Assembly (NCBI GenBank): GCA_001781275.1
Contig: MFLH01000036.1
Coordinates: 1-6,257, forward strand
Direction: 5' to 3'
Length of the DNA stretch: 6,257 bases
Origin: Candidatus Kaiserbacteria bacterium RIFCSPHIGHO2_02_FULL_54_11b
GTDB taxonomy: Bacteria > Patescibacteriota > Minisyncoccia > Phycocordibacterales > UBA2100
Both the position numbers and the translations under genes were made by a program. Shown here piece by piece: positions 1-5,415 of this stretch (its first letter is position 1; every line of letters begins with the position of its first letter). Below the pieces are notes generated by a model. The model was not told where the DNA came from and did no database searches. It saw only the letters and a list, made by a program, of their open reading frames with translations.

Positions 1-210
1 ATTTCCGGTCGAACTAGTAAGAGAATCTGTGTCGAATGTGATGCGTGGGGTAGGTGCTTCGCTCGAATTATCGATAGTGTCTATATACACTGTGCTCAGC
101 GAGGAGGGTGCAAGTCGGTTTGCATATTTATCGGACTCAGCGAAGATAATAGCTCCGACCAAAACGGCAAGGCCGAGGCCGAGGTAGACAAGAAGGCGGG
201 GGTGGTTCAT
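1..210 (-). CDS. Partial membrane-anchored protein, 5' end only (function unknown)
   Basis: This is the first 70 codons of a leftward gene that runs off the left edge without a stop. The protein starts MNHPRLLVYLGLGLAVLVGA, so there is a hydrophobic segment at about residues 5-23 that would act as a signal anchor or signal peptide. It is followed by a polar Ser/Thr/Asp-rich stretch that should lie outside the membrane. No catalytic motif is visible in the part present. The ATG lies 10 nt after the stop of the upstream putative hydrolase gene, so it is probably the next cistron of the same operon. No Shine-Dalgarno sequence precedes it, and an in-frame TTG two codons upstream is a weak alternative start. 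It may be another surface protein like its two upstream neighbours, but the sequence here is too short to show homology. Confidence 0.6.
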   Translation of the reverse strand, partial: MNHPRLLVYLGLGLAVLVGAIIFAESDKYANRLAPSSLSTVYIDTIDNSSEAPTPRITFDTDSLTSSTGN

Positions 211-220
211 GTACAAAGAA

Positions 221-1840
221 TTAGTTTGCTTTGATGATAGCAAATATCTTATCCACGGTCTTTTGCGCCGCGGTCATGTCATTGGCTTGAACTTCCGCCG
301 TAAGCTCGTCAAACAGTTTTTCTACCTCGGGCACCTGCGACTTATGCTTCGGCCCCCATACTTGGAACTCACGCTGGGCCCGCTGAATTTTGTCTGCAGT
401 CGTTTCGCCTCCTATAGATCCCGCCTCCACGAGCGTCTCGCCCTCCAAAAACTTTTTGTAGGCCGCAATCGCCTCCACGCTTTCGGTCGAGGTGGTGTAG
501 CCGTCGGCTGCCTGCGGAAGGAACCCCGCGAAGATATTTGCGAGAACGCCTCCATGATTGAATATGTGTCCGAGGTATGTCTCCCAAGTGATAGGCGAGG
601 GTTTTCCAGTTATCATCGTATTAGTGCCCTCGACCTCGGCCCATGGCGCATTCTGTTTCTTCGCTTGCGCCCAGACACTGTCAAATTCACGCGACGAATT
701 CATGTATATGCTGAAGCCAGCCCTGCTGTACGAATTGAACGCCTCCCACCATATCGAGCCGGAGTCGTTATGCCACTGTGCGACGCCTGATATATGCGTG
801 TAAATGTTCTCTTTCGGAACGCCAGCATCGGCGAGCCCCTTAGCCCAACGCTCCAGGTAGTCATGGAGTATCTGCTGCTGCGCCCGATTGAGATCGGCGT
901 GTGATGTCGTCGGACCCTTCCCTTTAAGAGAGAGCGAATGGTAAGCGAGTGTACTCATCGACCCGGCTTCCCAACCTACAATGAAGCCTGCGAAGAGATC
1001 CTGCTTACCCGCTGCCTGCAGGCGGCTGATGCCCGCTTTGATGGCAGGCGCAATGACGTCCCGCGTCTTCTGGTCAACCATCGCTTTGACTGCCACGCAC
1101 TCAAAGCACATTGAGGGCATGAGCGTGCCGATAGAATCCCATGGGTCGCCGTCTGCAATGGTGCCCTTCCAGTCCTTCCATTCGCGCACGTCGTTCGCAC
1201 CGGTGCCCTTGGAGAGGAGCGACCCGTCAGCACCTTTTGCAAACCGCCAGTAGTGGCTGATATCAAGATGGAGACCGACTGCCACGTTCTTCTCGAGCGC
1301 GACGTCGAAGCCAGTCTTGATGCTATCTGCAAGATCTTGGTCGCTCTGCTCTATCGTTAGCGGCCCGGTAGAGAAGCCGTAGCGTTTATTGGGGGCGAGG
1401 GTGAGGCTCGCTACCCCGAGCTTATTTTGCATCTTGCTGACATAGCTCTCAAGATTCGCCTTGAGCTTCGCCTGGTTCCAGGGAGTAGGTGCCGCGAGAC
1501 CGCTCACGTCGGATGTGAGCCCGACCGGAGCGCCCGCATAATTTGCGCCATAAAAACTTTGGAAGAGAAGATACTGCAGATCCGCGGGAGAACCTGTGAA
1601 CGAGCCATGAGTAATTTCGGGCGTTGTTGTTACCTCTGGTTCAGGATTGGGACCTCCGACGGGTTCGGGACCTCCGGCACGGGTAAGCATAAAAACAACG
1701 GCGATGAGCAACACAACAATGCCGCCCACAATGATCGGCCACTTCTTTTTTCGCGGTGGTGGGGGCGTAGCGGGAAATGGCGGTAAAATCGGCGCAGGAG
1801 CGACCGGAGGTGGAGGGACGATAGTATTATTTGGTGGCAT
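221..1840 (-). CDS. Membrane-anchored putative glycoside hydrolase-like protein (paralogue B)
   Basis: A 539-residue protein with an unusual Pro-rich cytoplasmic N-terminus (residues 1-30), a basic RKKK stop, one membrane helix (about 34-53) and a Pro/Gly/Glu linker (54-80). A large outside domain (about 85-470) and a helical, charged C-terminal extension (about 470-539) follow. The large domain has the alternating strand/helix look of a TIM barrel. It aligns along its whole length with the product of the next gene upstream. Shared landmarks are NVAVGLHLD (185-193), the Trp-Asp-Trp-rich REWKDWKG (219-226), MPSMCFE (241-247), DLFAGFIVGWE (281-291), IYTHISG (346-352), WAEVEGTN (400-407) and FNHGG (427-431). 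E291 and E404 are conserved and sit where the acid/base and nucleophile of a retaining barrel hydrolase would be. The Asn that usually precedes the first Glu is absent, so activity is inferred. The start is firm: an in-frame TGA lies six codons upstream. The substrate is unknown; a binding protein or pseudoenzyme remains possible. Confidence 0.8.
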   Translation of the reverse strand: MPPNNTIVPPPPVAPAPILPPFPATPPPPRKKKWPIIVGGIVVLLIAVVFMLTRAGGPEPVGGPNPEPEVTTTPEITHGSFTGSPADLQYLLFQSFYGANYAGAPVGLTSDVSGLAAPTPWNQAKLKANLESYVSKMQNKLGVASLTLAPNKRYGFSTGPLTIEQSDQDLADSIKTGFDVALEKNVAVGLHLDISHYWRFAKGADGSLLSKGTGANDVREWKDWKGTIADGDPWDSIGTLMPSMCFECVAVKAMVDQKTRDVIAPAIKAGISRLQAAGKQDLFAGFIVGWEAGSMSTLAYHSLSLKGKGPTTSHADLNRAQQQILHDYLERWAKGLADAGVPKENIYTHISGVAQWHNDSGSIWWEAFNSYSRAGFSIYMNSSREFDSVWAQAKKQNAPWAEVEGTNTMITGKPSPITWETYLGHIFNHGGVLANIFAGFLPQAADGYTTSTESVEAIAAYKKFLEGETLVEAGSIGGETTADKIQRAQREFQVWGPKHKSQVPEVEKLFDELTAEVQANDMTAAQKTVDKIFAIIKAN

Positions 1841-1897
1841 GGCAGTTAGATTGAATCATCCCATACACTCATCCCTGCCGCAAGTTCTCTTGAAACC

Positions 1898-3391
1898 TTA
1901 CTCCTGCAACTGCGCACCTGAGAGGAACTTCTGATACGCCGCGACGGATGCCGAAGACCATATGCTTTTACCGATACCTTGGCCGCCGGCGCTTCCATCC
2001 GCCGCATTCATGACGATGAGGTTGGCGCCGTGGTTGTAGTGCCAGGCAAGAAATGTTTCTGGCTTGACTGACGTTCCAGTTATGTTGGTCGGACTCGATT
2101 CAGTCGATCCCCATGTCGGATTACCATTGTCTGCAAGAGCTTTGTAGAGGACGTCAAGGCCGTTTGCAAGGGGCCCTGCAAGATAGGTGGTCCATCCCGG
2201 ATTCGAGTATTCATTAAACGCTGTGTCGGTGGGTGCATTAGTGTACTGCAAGTATGCCGCGTCGAGAGCGGGTGCCACATGCGTATAAAGCTTAGCTTTC
2301 GGAATGCCCGCCTGCACCAGCTGCTTCCCCCAATAGGTAGCATAGTCTTGATTCACCTTTGCCAAGGCAGCCGGATAATCTGCCGGTGGCTTGTCTTTGG
2401 AATACCCAAGATTGGTAAGCGCACAGTAACCGAGACGTGTCTTCAGTGCGCCGTCTGTTGTCATCATGGCTCCTAATGTGGGGTTCAGTTTGTCTATGCC
2501 GGAGTAGTCGTCGAGGGATAACTCCTCCGAAAGCGTAATGCCCCCAAAGAGATCTTCTTTGCCAGCACTCTTCAAATCAGCAGTGCCGCGTAGTATGGCT
2601 GGCCCCAGTATTTTTGAGGTGATATGCGAGATTTCTGAGAGTACTTTCGAGCTGTTATAGCACATGACGGGAGTCATGCGCGTCTCCCCTTCTTGAAGGG
2701 AGTATCTGTTCTTGGTGGGTGTCCCGCTCCAATCAGTCCACTCAACATTCTTTTTATTCTCGAGACTGTACCCTGGCTGCGAAGCGTCGTACCAATTCCA
2801 CATTTGCGCCGGCCAGCGAGTAAAGCTATACAGCGTAAAGTACACTGCCACATTTCTCTCTTTTGCGACCGCAAACGCTTCCTTGATTATTTTCTCAACA
2901 TGACCCTGATTTCCGCCAATCCGAGAGTCTGCAAACCACACGGGTAGAACGATCATAAATCCAAGCCGGTGTTTTGCGTCGCCTGTAGTGTCAAACCGAT
3001 TGATGAGTGAAGTCACGAGCTTATCAAGATTGCCATGGACGTCCTTCCCTGGGTCATACACGTCCGCTGGAATGCCAAAGACAAGGTACTGGGTCCCATT
3101 GGTGGAAGCTGTAGGCTTGGGTGTGGAGATGGGCTTTGGTGTTGGTGCCGGTACGAGTGTCGGGGCGGGGGTGGGAATTTCAGCATTAGTGGAGATAGGA
3201 GCGGGAATAGAAACACTCTTGGAACTATCTGGCTGCGTCGGAGTATTATGATTGATTTCTTGATTCGTAGAGATGGGGGTTGGTGGCAATGTAGATATCG
3301 TTGTCGCATGAGGACCAGTAAAATACAAAATCAAAAAACCGACGACGGCACCTACTGGCACTAAAATCAGCAGCCATTTCATCTGTCCCAT
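1898..3391 (-). CDS. Membrane-anchored putative glycoside hydrolase-like protein (paralogue A)
   Basis: A 497-residue protein with a signal anchor at about 5-25 and a long Pro/Thr/Ser linker (about 26-98) containing an imperfect PISTN-x-EI repeat (39-45 and 65-71) and PAPTPKP-like units. A barrel-like outside domain (about 100-497) follows. This domain is homologous to that of the next gene: NVAVYFTLYS (180-189), VEWTDWSGTP (216-225), MTPVMCYN (239-246), DLFGGITLSEE (280-290), LYTHVAP (368-374), WGSTESSPTN (427-436) and YNHGA (452-456). E290 and E431 match E291 and E404 of the paralogue, as expected for a catalytic pair, but the usual Asn-Glu is replaced by Glu-Glu. Unlike the paralogue it ends soon after AYQKFL, with no C-terminal extension. 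I chose the ATG at 3391 because it begins directly before the membrane helix and follows a -10 element. Longer in-frame starts exist at ATG 3481, which overlaps the upstream stop as TAATG, and at GTG 3499. They would add an unlikely Cys-containing stretch before the anchor. Confidence 0.75.
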   Translation of the reverse strand: MGQMKWLLILVPVGAVVGFLILYFTGPHATTISTLPPTPISTNQEINHNTPTQPDSSKSVSIPAPISTNAEIPTPAPTLVPAPTPKPISTPKPTASTNGTQYLVFGIPADVYDPGKDVHGNLDKLVTSLINRFDTTGDAKHRLGFMIVLPVWFADSRIGGNQGHVEKIIKEAFAVAKERNVAVYFTLYSFTRWPAQMWNWYDASQPGYSLENKKNVEWTDWSGTPTKNRYSLQEGETRMTPVMCYNSSKVLSEISHITSKILGPAILRGTADLKSAGKEDLFGGITLSEELSLDDYSGIDKLNPTLGAMMTTDGALKTRLGYCALTNLGYSKDKPPADYPAALAKVNQDYATYWGKQLVQAGIPKAKLYTHVAPALDAAYLQYTNAPTDTAFNEYSNPGWTTYLAGPLANGLDVLYKALADNGNPTWGSTESSPTNITGTSVKPETFLAWHYNHGANLIVMNAADGSAGGQGIGKSIWSSASVAAYQKFLSGAQLQE

Positions 3392-3398
3392 TGTCAGA

Positions 3399-3407
3399 AG
3401 TATAACA
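3399..3407 (-). promoter_or_regulatory. Extended -10 promoter for the first putative hydrolase gene
   Basis: Read leftwards, TGTTATACT gives an extended -10 (TGn plus TATACT, 5 of 6 consensus). Only 7 nt (TCTGACA) separate it from the ATG at 3391, so transcription would begin at or within a base of the start codon and yield a leaderless mRNA. A possible -35, TTGTGA, lies at 3425-3420 with a short 15-nt spacer. It sits in the 89-nt gap after the DUF4430-like gene, the largest gap within the leftward gene set. This would allow the surface-protein genes to be expressed separately from the ligase and transporter. Confidence 0.45.
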
Positions 3408-3480
3408 CCCGCTAGATTCTCACAAGATGACAATTCTACTTGGGTCTGACAGCACAACGAGCTCCATGGGATAACAAACA

Positions 3481-4002
3481 TTATTGCCCGAATTTCCACT
3501 CAATATAGTCACCCGCCTTTGGTTTGTAGAGTGAGCAGCCCTCAGGTCGCGTTTCATTCACCTTCACCGTCCAATTGTTGCTGTAGCCGTTGATCTCGCG
3601 GACATAGCGGCTGCCAAAAGTCGCGAGGTACGAATCGTCGATGAGGAGAGAGCGGATTTTGCCCTCTGCTTTTGCTTCGACGAGATTAGCGCAGAGGTCG
3701 TCGCCAGGGTTGAGGTTCACTTCAAAATTGCTGACCCCGTCGGGATCAGAGAGCTGCACATAAACGATTGAGTAAGGAACGGTTGAGGTTGAAGGAGAGT
3801 TCGACGGATGATTGATCGATTTCGTTGTGCTTCCTTGAATCCCAACACTTCGTTTTATAACGAAGTGTTGGGATGAAGAAGCATTTTGTACTGTTTCCTG
3901 TGGCGGTGATGTCTGTGCGAAGGGTTGATACCCGCCAAAAAACGCGTACGCCAACGCAGCTGCCCCCACCAACCCAAGAATCGTGACCTGCTTTTTATTC
4001 AT
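3481..4002 (-). CDS. Secreted or membrane-anchored DUF4430-like protein
   Basis: A 173-residue protein with a short basic N-terminus and hydrophobic segment (about 5-23), so it is either a signal peptide or an anchor. A Ser/Thr/Asn-rich linker (about 30-76) and a compact C-terminal domain (about 77-172) follow. The C-terminal pattern (REINGY, NNWTVKVNE, then AGDYIEWKF at 163-171) resembles DUF4430, the transcobalamin C-terminal-like beta domain found in extracellular proteins. There the Trp, the VN and the final GD-x-IEW-x-[FY] are hallmarks. C104 and C156 could form a disulphide outside the cell. The ligand is unknown. The chosen ATG overlaps the end of the upstream ligase gene by 8 nt (ATGAATAA), which implies coupled translation. 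An earlier ATG at 4056 would prepend 18 Cys/Arg-rich residues and destroy the clean signal sequence. The linker is encoded partly by a perfect palindrome, annotated separately. It could hold or present a ligand for the neighbouring surface proteins, but this is speculation. Confidence 0.8.
   Translation of the reverse strand: MNKKQVTILGLVGAAALAYAFFGGYQPFAQTSPPQETVQNASSSQHFVIKRSVGIQGSTTKSINHPSNSPSTSTVPYSIVYVQLSDPDGVSNFEVNLNPGDDLCANLVEAKAEGKIRSLLIDDSYLATFGSRYVREINGYSNNWTVKVNETRPEGCSLYKPKAGDYIEWKFGQ
3839..3874. repeat. Perfect inverted repeat (16-bp arms, 4-nt loop) inside a coding sequence
   Basis: The arms are ATCCCAACACTTCGTT and AACGAAGTGTTGGGAT, separated by TTAT. All 16 positions pair. 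A further 5-bp helix (GCTTC at 3829-3833 with GAAGC at 3878-3882) extends it across a small internal loop. It lies in the linker part of the DUF4430-like gene and is translated as a short stretch, QHFVIKRSVGI (45-55), within an otherwise Ser/Thr/Asn-rich region. No T-tract follows on either strand, and it is in mid-gene, so a simple terminator is unlikely. It may be an inserted palindromic element or an mRNA structure. Confidence 0.9.
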
Positions 4003-4729
4003 GGTCTTCAAACAACGACCTAAACATATCCTGCTCGCGTGGCATCTTGAGTTCATCTCGGTCTACCGAGCTGGCCCACTCCACAGGCGCGTCTTCGATA
4101 ATAGCGAGAGGCTGCGATTCGCTTCCTTCGCCCATCACAAGCGTCGCGGCGGTAGCAAGTGAGTCCGCCACATCGGTCTGTGTGACTTCCATCTGGCGGC
4201 CGAAGAGGTCTGGTGTGCCTCGGTAGTCGCGAATGCCCTTAAAGCCCGCGTAGCCTAAGGCTACGCCCACTACACCCGCTCGCAAAGGCATTATTCTGCT
4301 GTCCGTAATGATGATGCCAAAATTTCTTATGCTAGTCTTTTGCAAAACACTAGCATAGAGGCGCTGGGCGGATGCAAAGGAGTCTTTCGGCAGCAAAATC
4401 ATCTTCCCGCTCGCCCCGTGGTCGCGAAGTGACTTTACGGGGTAGACGTTGGACTCATCAATTCCCGCGTTCACCACCACCGTGCCGTCGCGCACCGTGA
4501 GCCACCATTTGCCAAAGATATGCCGCATCCATTCGCTTTCTTTGCGGATCCATTCCTCTTTCTGCTTTGCATTTTCGACGACAACGGTCCTTCCCTCCGC
4601 AAGCGCGACGATTTTAGAGGCGATGGCAAGAATCGAACCTTCCTCCAGGCGCGGGATATGTTCTTCCACGAACGCTGTAAGCTTCTCTCCTTCCTTAAAT
4701 ATGCGCGTCTTTATGGGATTAACCCTCAT
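3995..4729 (-). CDS. CofE-family gamma-glutamate ligase, probably folate-directed
   Basis: A 244-residue protein of the F420-0:gamma-glutamyl ligase (CofE, COG1478) family, close to the usual length of about 250. Visible family motifs are SILAIASKIVALAEGR (32-47), NAGIDESN (87-94), LPKDS (113-117), the IIITDSR strand (139-145), RAGVVGVALGYAGF (150-163), DYRGTPDLFGR (168-178) and DVADSLATAATLVMGEG (186-202). Acidic residues in the NAGID and TDS motifs fit metal/GTP binding. Family members add L-glutamate through a gamma linkage using GTP. No other F420 gene is present, while a DHFR-type reductase is transcribed divergently 38 bp beyond the upstream transporter gene. In Chlamydia a CofE homologue replaces folylpolyglutamate synthase. 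I therefore infer folate glutamylation, and NCBI names similar CPR proteins 'putative folate metabolism gamma-glutamate ligase'. Its ATG overlaps the transporter's TGA (ATGA), and its end overlaps the next gene by 8 nt. A true CofE role cannot be excluded. Confidence 0.88.
   Translation of the reverse strand: MRVNPIKTRIFKEGEKLTAFVEEHIPRLEEGSILAIASKIVALAEGRTVVVENAKQKEEWIRKESEWMRHIFGKWWLTVRDGTVVVNAGIDESNVYPVKSLRDHGASGKMILLPKDSFASAQRLYASVLQKTSIRNFGIIITDSRIMPLRAGVVGVALGYAGFKGIRDYRGTPDLFGRQMEVTQTDVADSLATAATLVMGEGSESQPLAIIEDAPVEWASSVDRDELKMPREQDMFRSLFEDHE
4248..4266. repeat. Short inverted repeat (9-bp arms, 1-nt centre) in the ligase gene
   Basis: GCGTAGCCT and AGGCTACGC surround a single A. It encodes VALGYA within the most conserved motif of the ligase family, so the amino-acid sequence is constrained and the symmetry may be chance codon choice. 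It is listed because two stronger inverted repeats lie within 400 bp on either side. Confidence 0.5.
4328..4357. repeat. 30-nt near-perfect palindrome in the ligase gene
   Basis: The arms TATGCTAGT and ACTAGCATA flank the self-complementary TTTTGCAAAA, with a single C/C mismatch on each side of that core. Fourteen of 15 positions are therefore symmetric, with no loop. It encodes YASVLQKTSI (125-134) in a helix between the LPKDS and IIITDSR motifs, a part of the family that varies in sequence but where the length here looks normal. There is thus no sign of an insertion. It could be a dimeric-protein binding site or simple coincidence. Confidence 0.7.
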
Positions 4730-5376
4730 GTCTTCACTGTACCGCGTAGAAATCGAATGCCGAGATACGAAAGTGGCGTATAAAGCACTCCCATGGCCAC
4801 TTTGAAGAGCCACCATGTGATCATGATGCGGATGAGAACTGGCGTCGGATAGACGCCAGCGAAGGCGATGGTCATAAAAAGCACGGTATCCAGAAGCTGC
4901 GACCACAGGTTGGAGAGATTGGAGCGAAGCCAAAAGTATCGCGAGCCGATGGTACCCTTGAAGTAGAAGAAGGATACGACGTCTTGGTATTCGGCCACGA
5001 TGAACGCGACGATGGAGGCGATCGCGATCCGCACCGATATGCCAAAGATCTGATCGTAGCTCTGGTGCGCCCACTCTCCTGCGGGGTCCCACGGCAGTGC
5101 GAGCGAGAGGAAAGAATAAACGATGAAGAGCGCGGTTGCGATAAAGCCAGCGAGTACGAATAGTTTCGCCATTTTCTTGCCGTATACCTCGCCGATGACG
5201 TCGGTCGTAAGGAACACGAAGGGGAAGGAGAACACCGCGACCGAGACGTGCAGCCCAAGAATGAACGGCATTATCTTAAGACCCAGGGTATTGGCCGCAA
5301 AGAGCGATGCAAGATAGATTGCGAGCGCAATGAGTATCTTCTTCGTATCGCGCTCCGTGAGTGAGACTTTGTCCAT
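4726..5376 (-). CDS. YhhQ/VUT-family transporter, probable queuosine precursor importer
   Basis: A 216-residue polytopic membrane protein of the COG1738 (YhhQ, vitamin uptake-like VUT) family, of usual length. Hydrophobic segments lie at about 13-30, 35-57, 68-94, 112-130, 158-175 and 180-207. The family signature FPFVFLTTDVIGEVYG (51-66) is intact. The conserved polar positions R116, Q131-D132 within AEYQDVVSF, and R151-SNLSNLWSQLLD (to 163) are present. E. coli YhhQ takes up the queuosine precursors preQ0 and preQ1, which feed tRNA wobble modification. In a reduced genome such salvage is plausible. No queuosine enzyme is seen here, and its coupling (ATGA) to a probable folate gene leaves another pterin- or deazapurine-like substrate possible. 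The start at 5376 was chosen over an ATG at 5415, which would add 13 residues and overlap the divergent gene's start codon. No Shine-Dalgarno sequence is visible. Confidence 0.87.
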   Translation of the reverse strand: MDKVSLTERDTKKILIALAIYLASLFAANTLGLKIMPFILGLHVSVAVFSFPFVFLTTDVIGEVYGKKMAKLFVLAGFIATALFIVYSFLSLALPWDPAGEWAHQSYDQIFGISVRIAIASIVAFIVAEYQDVVSFFYFKGTIGSRYFWLRSNLSNLWSQLLDTVLFMTIAFAGVYPTPVLIRIMITWWLFKVAMGVLYTPLSYLGIRFLRGTVKT

Positions 5377-5387
5377 AAGAAAGGCGC

Positions 5388-5415
5388 ATTTTACCCGACT
5401 GGTACAATAAGGCAA
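5388..5415 (-). promoter_or_regulatory. Leftward operon promoter (-35/-10) for the transporter and downstream genes
   Basis: Reading leftwards, TTGCCT (5415-5410, 4 of 6 consensus) and TAAAAT (5393-5388, 5 of 6) are separated by 16 nt. The ATG at 5376 is 11 nt after the -10, so the 5' leader would be only about 4 nt. The -35 overlaps the first base of the divergent reductase gene and encloses that gene's -10, so the two promoters occupy the same DNA and may exclude one another. Confidence 0.45.
5400..5408 (+). promoter_or_regulatory. Rightward extended -10 promoter for the DHFR-like reductase, leaderless
   Basis: TGGTACAAT is an extended -10 (TGn plus TACAAT, 5 of 6 consensus). Only 6 nt (AAGGCA) lie between it and the ATG at 5415, which places the expected transcription start at the start codon. 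No good -35 is present at 16-18 nt, as is usual for extended -10 promoters. The AAGG just before ATG is too close to act as a normal ribosome-binding site. Confidence 0.5.

Noticed and set aside
209..790. Rightward open frame of 193 codons opposite the downstream putative hydrolase gene
   Set aside because: It lies wholly antisense to a convincing membrane-anchored protein with a paralogue next door. Its translation is Arg/Leu/Cys-rich with no domain and no promoter context. The same applies to the open frames at 981-1253, 1427-1786, 2988-3251 and 4449-4805.
2660..2681. Hairpin GCaCATGAC / GTCATGcGC with a 4-nt loop, followed by CCCTT/AAGGG
   Set aside because: The stems are short with a mismatch, lie inside a conserved coding block, and have no T-tract. 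They are within what chance gives over 6 kb.
3100..3180. G-rich stretch on the + strand, possible G-quadruplex
   Set aside because: It is the complement of codons for the Pro/Thr/Ala linker. The G-runs are irregular and unequal, so codon composition explains it sufficiently.
3995..4729. Assignment of the ligase to coenzyme F420 biosynthesis
   Set aside because: No other F420 gene or F420-dependent enzyme is seen in the window, and the neighbouring DHFR-type reductase favours a folate role. Kept only as an alternative.
4730..5092. Long N-terminal extension of the ligase reading frame (start at 5092)
   Set aside because: The extra residues are Arg/His-rich, overlap the well-conserved transporter gene in another frame, and precede a clean family N-terminus at the ATG in the ATGA overlap.
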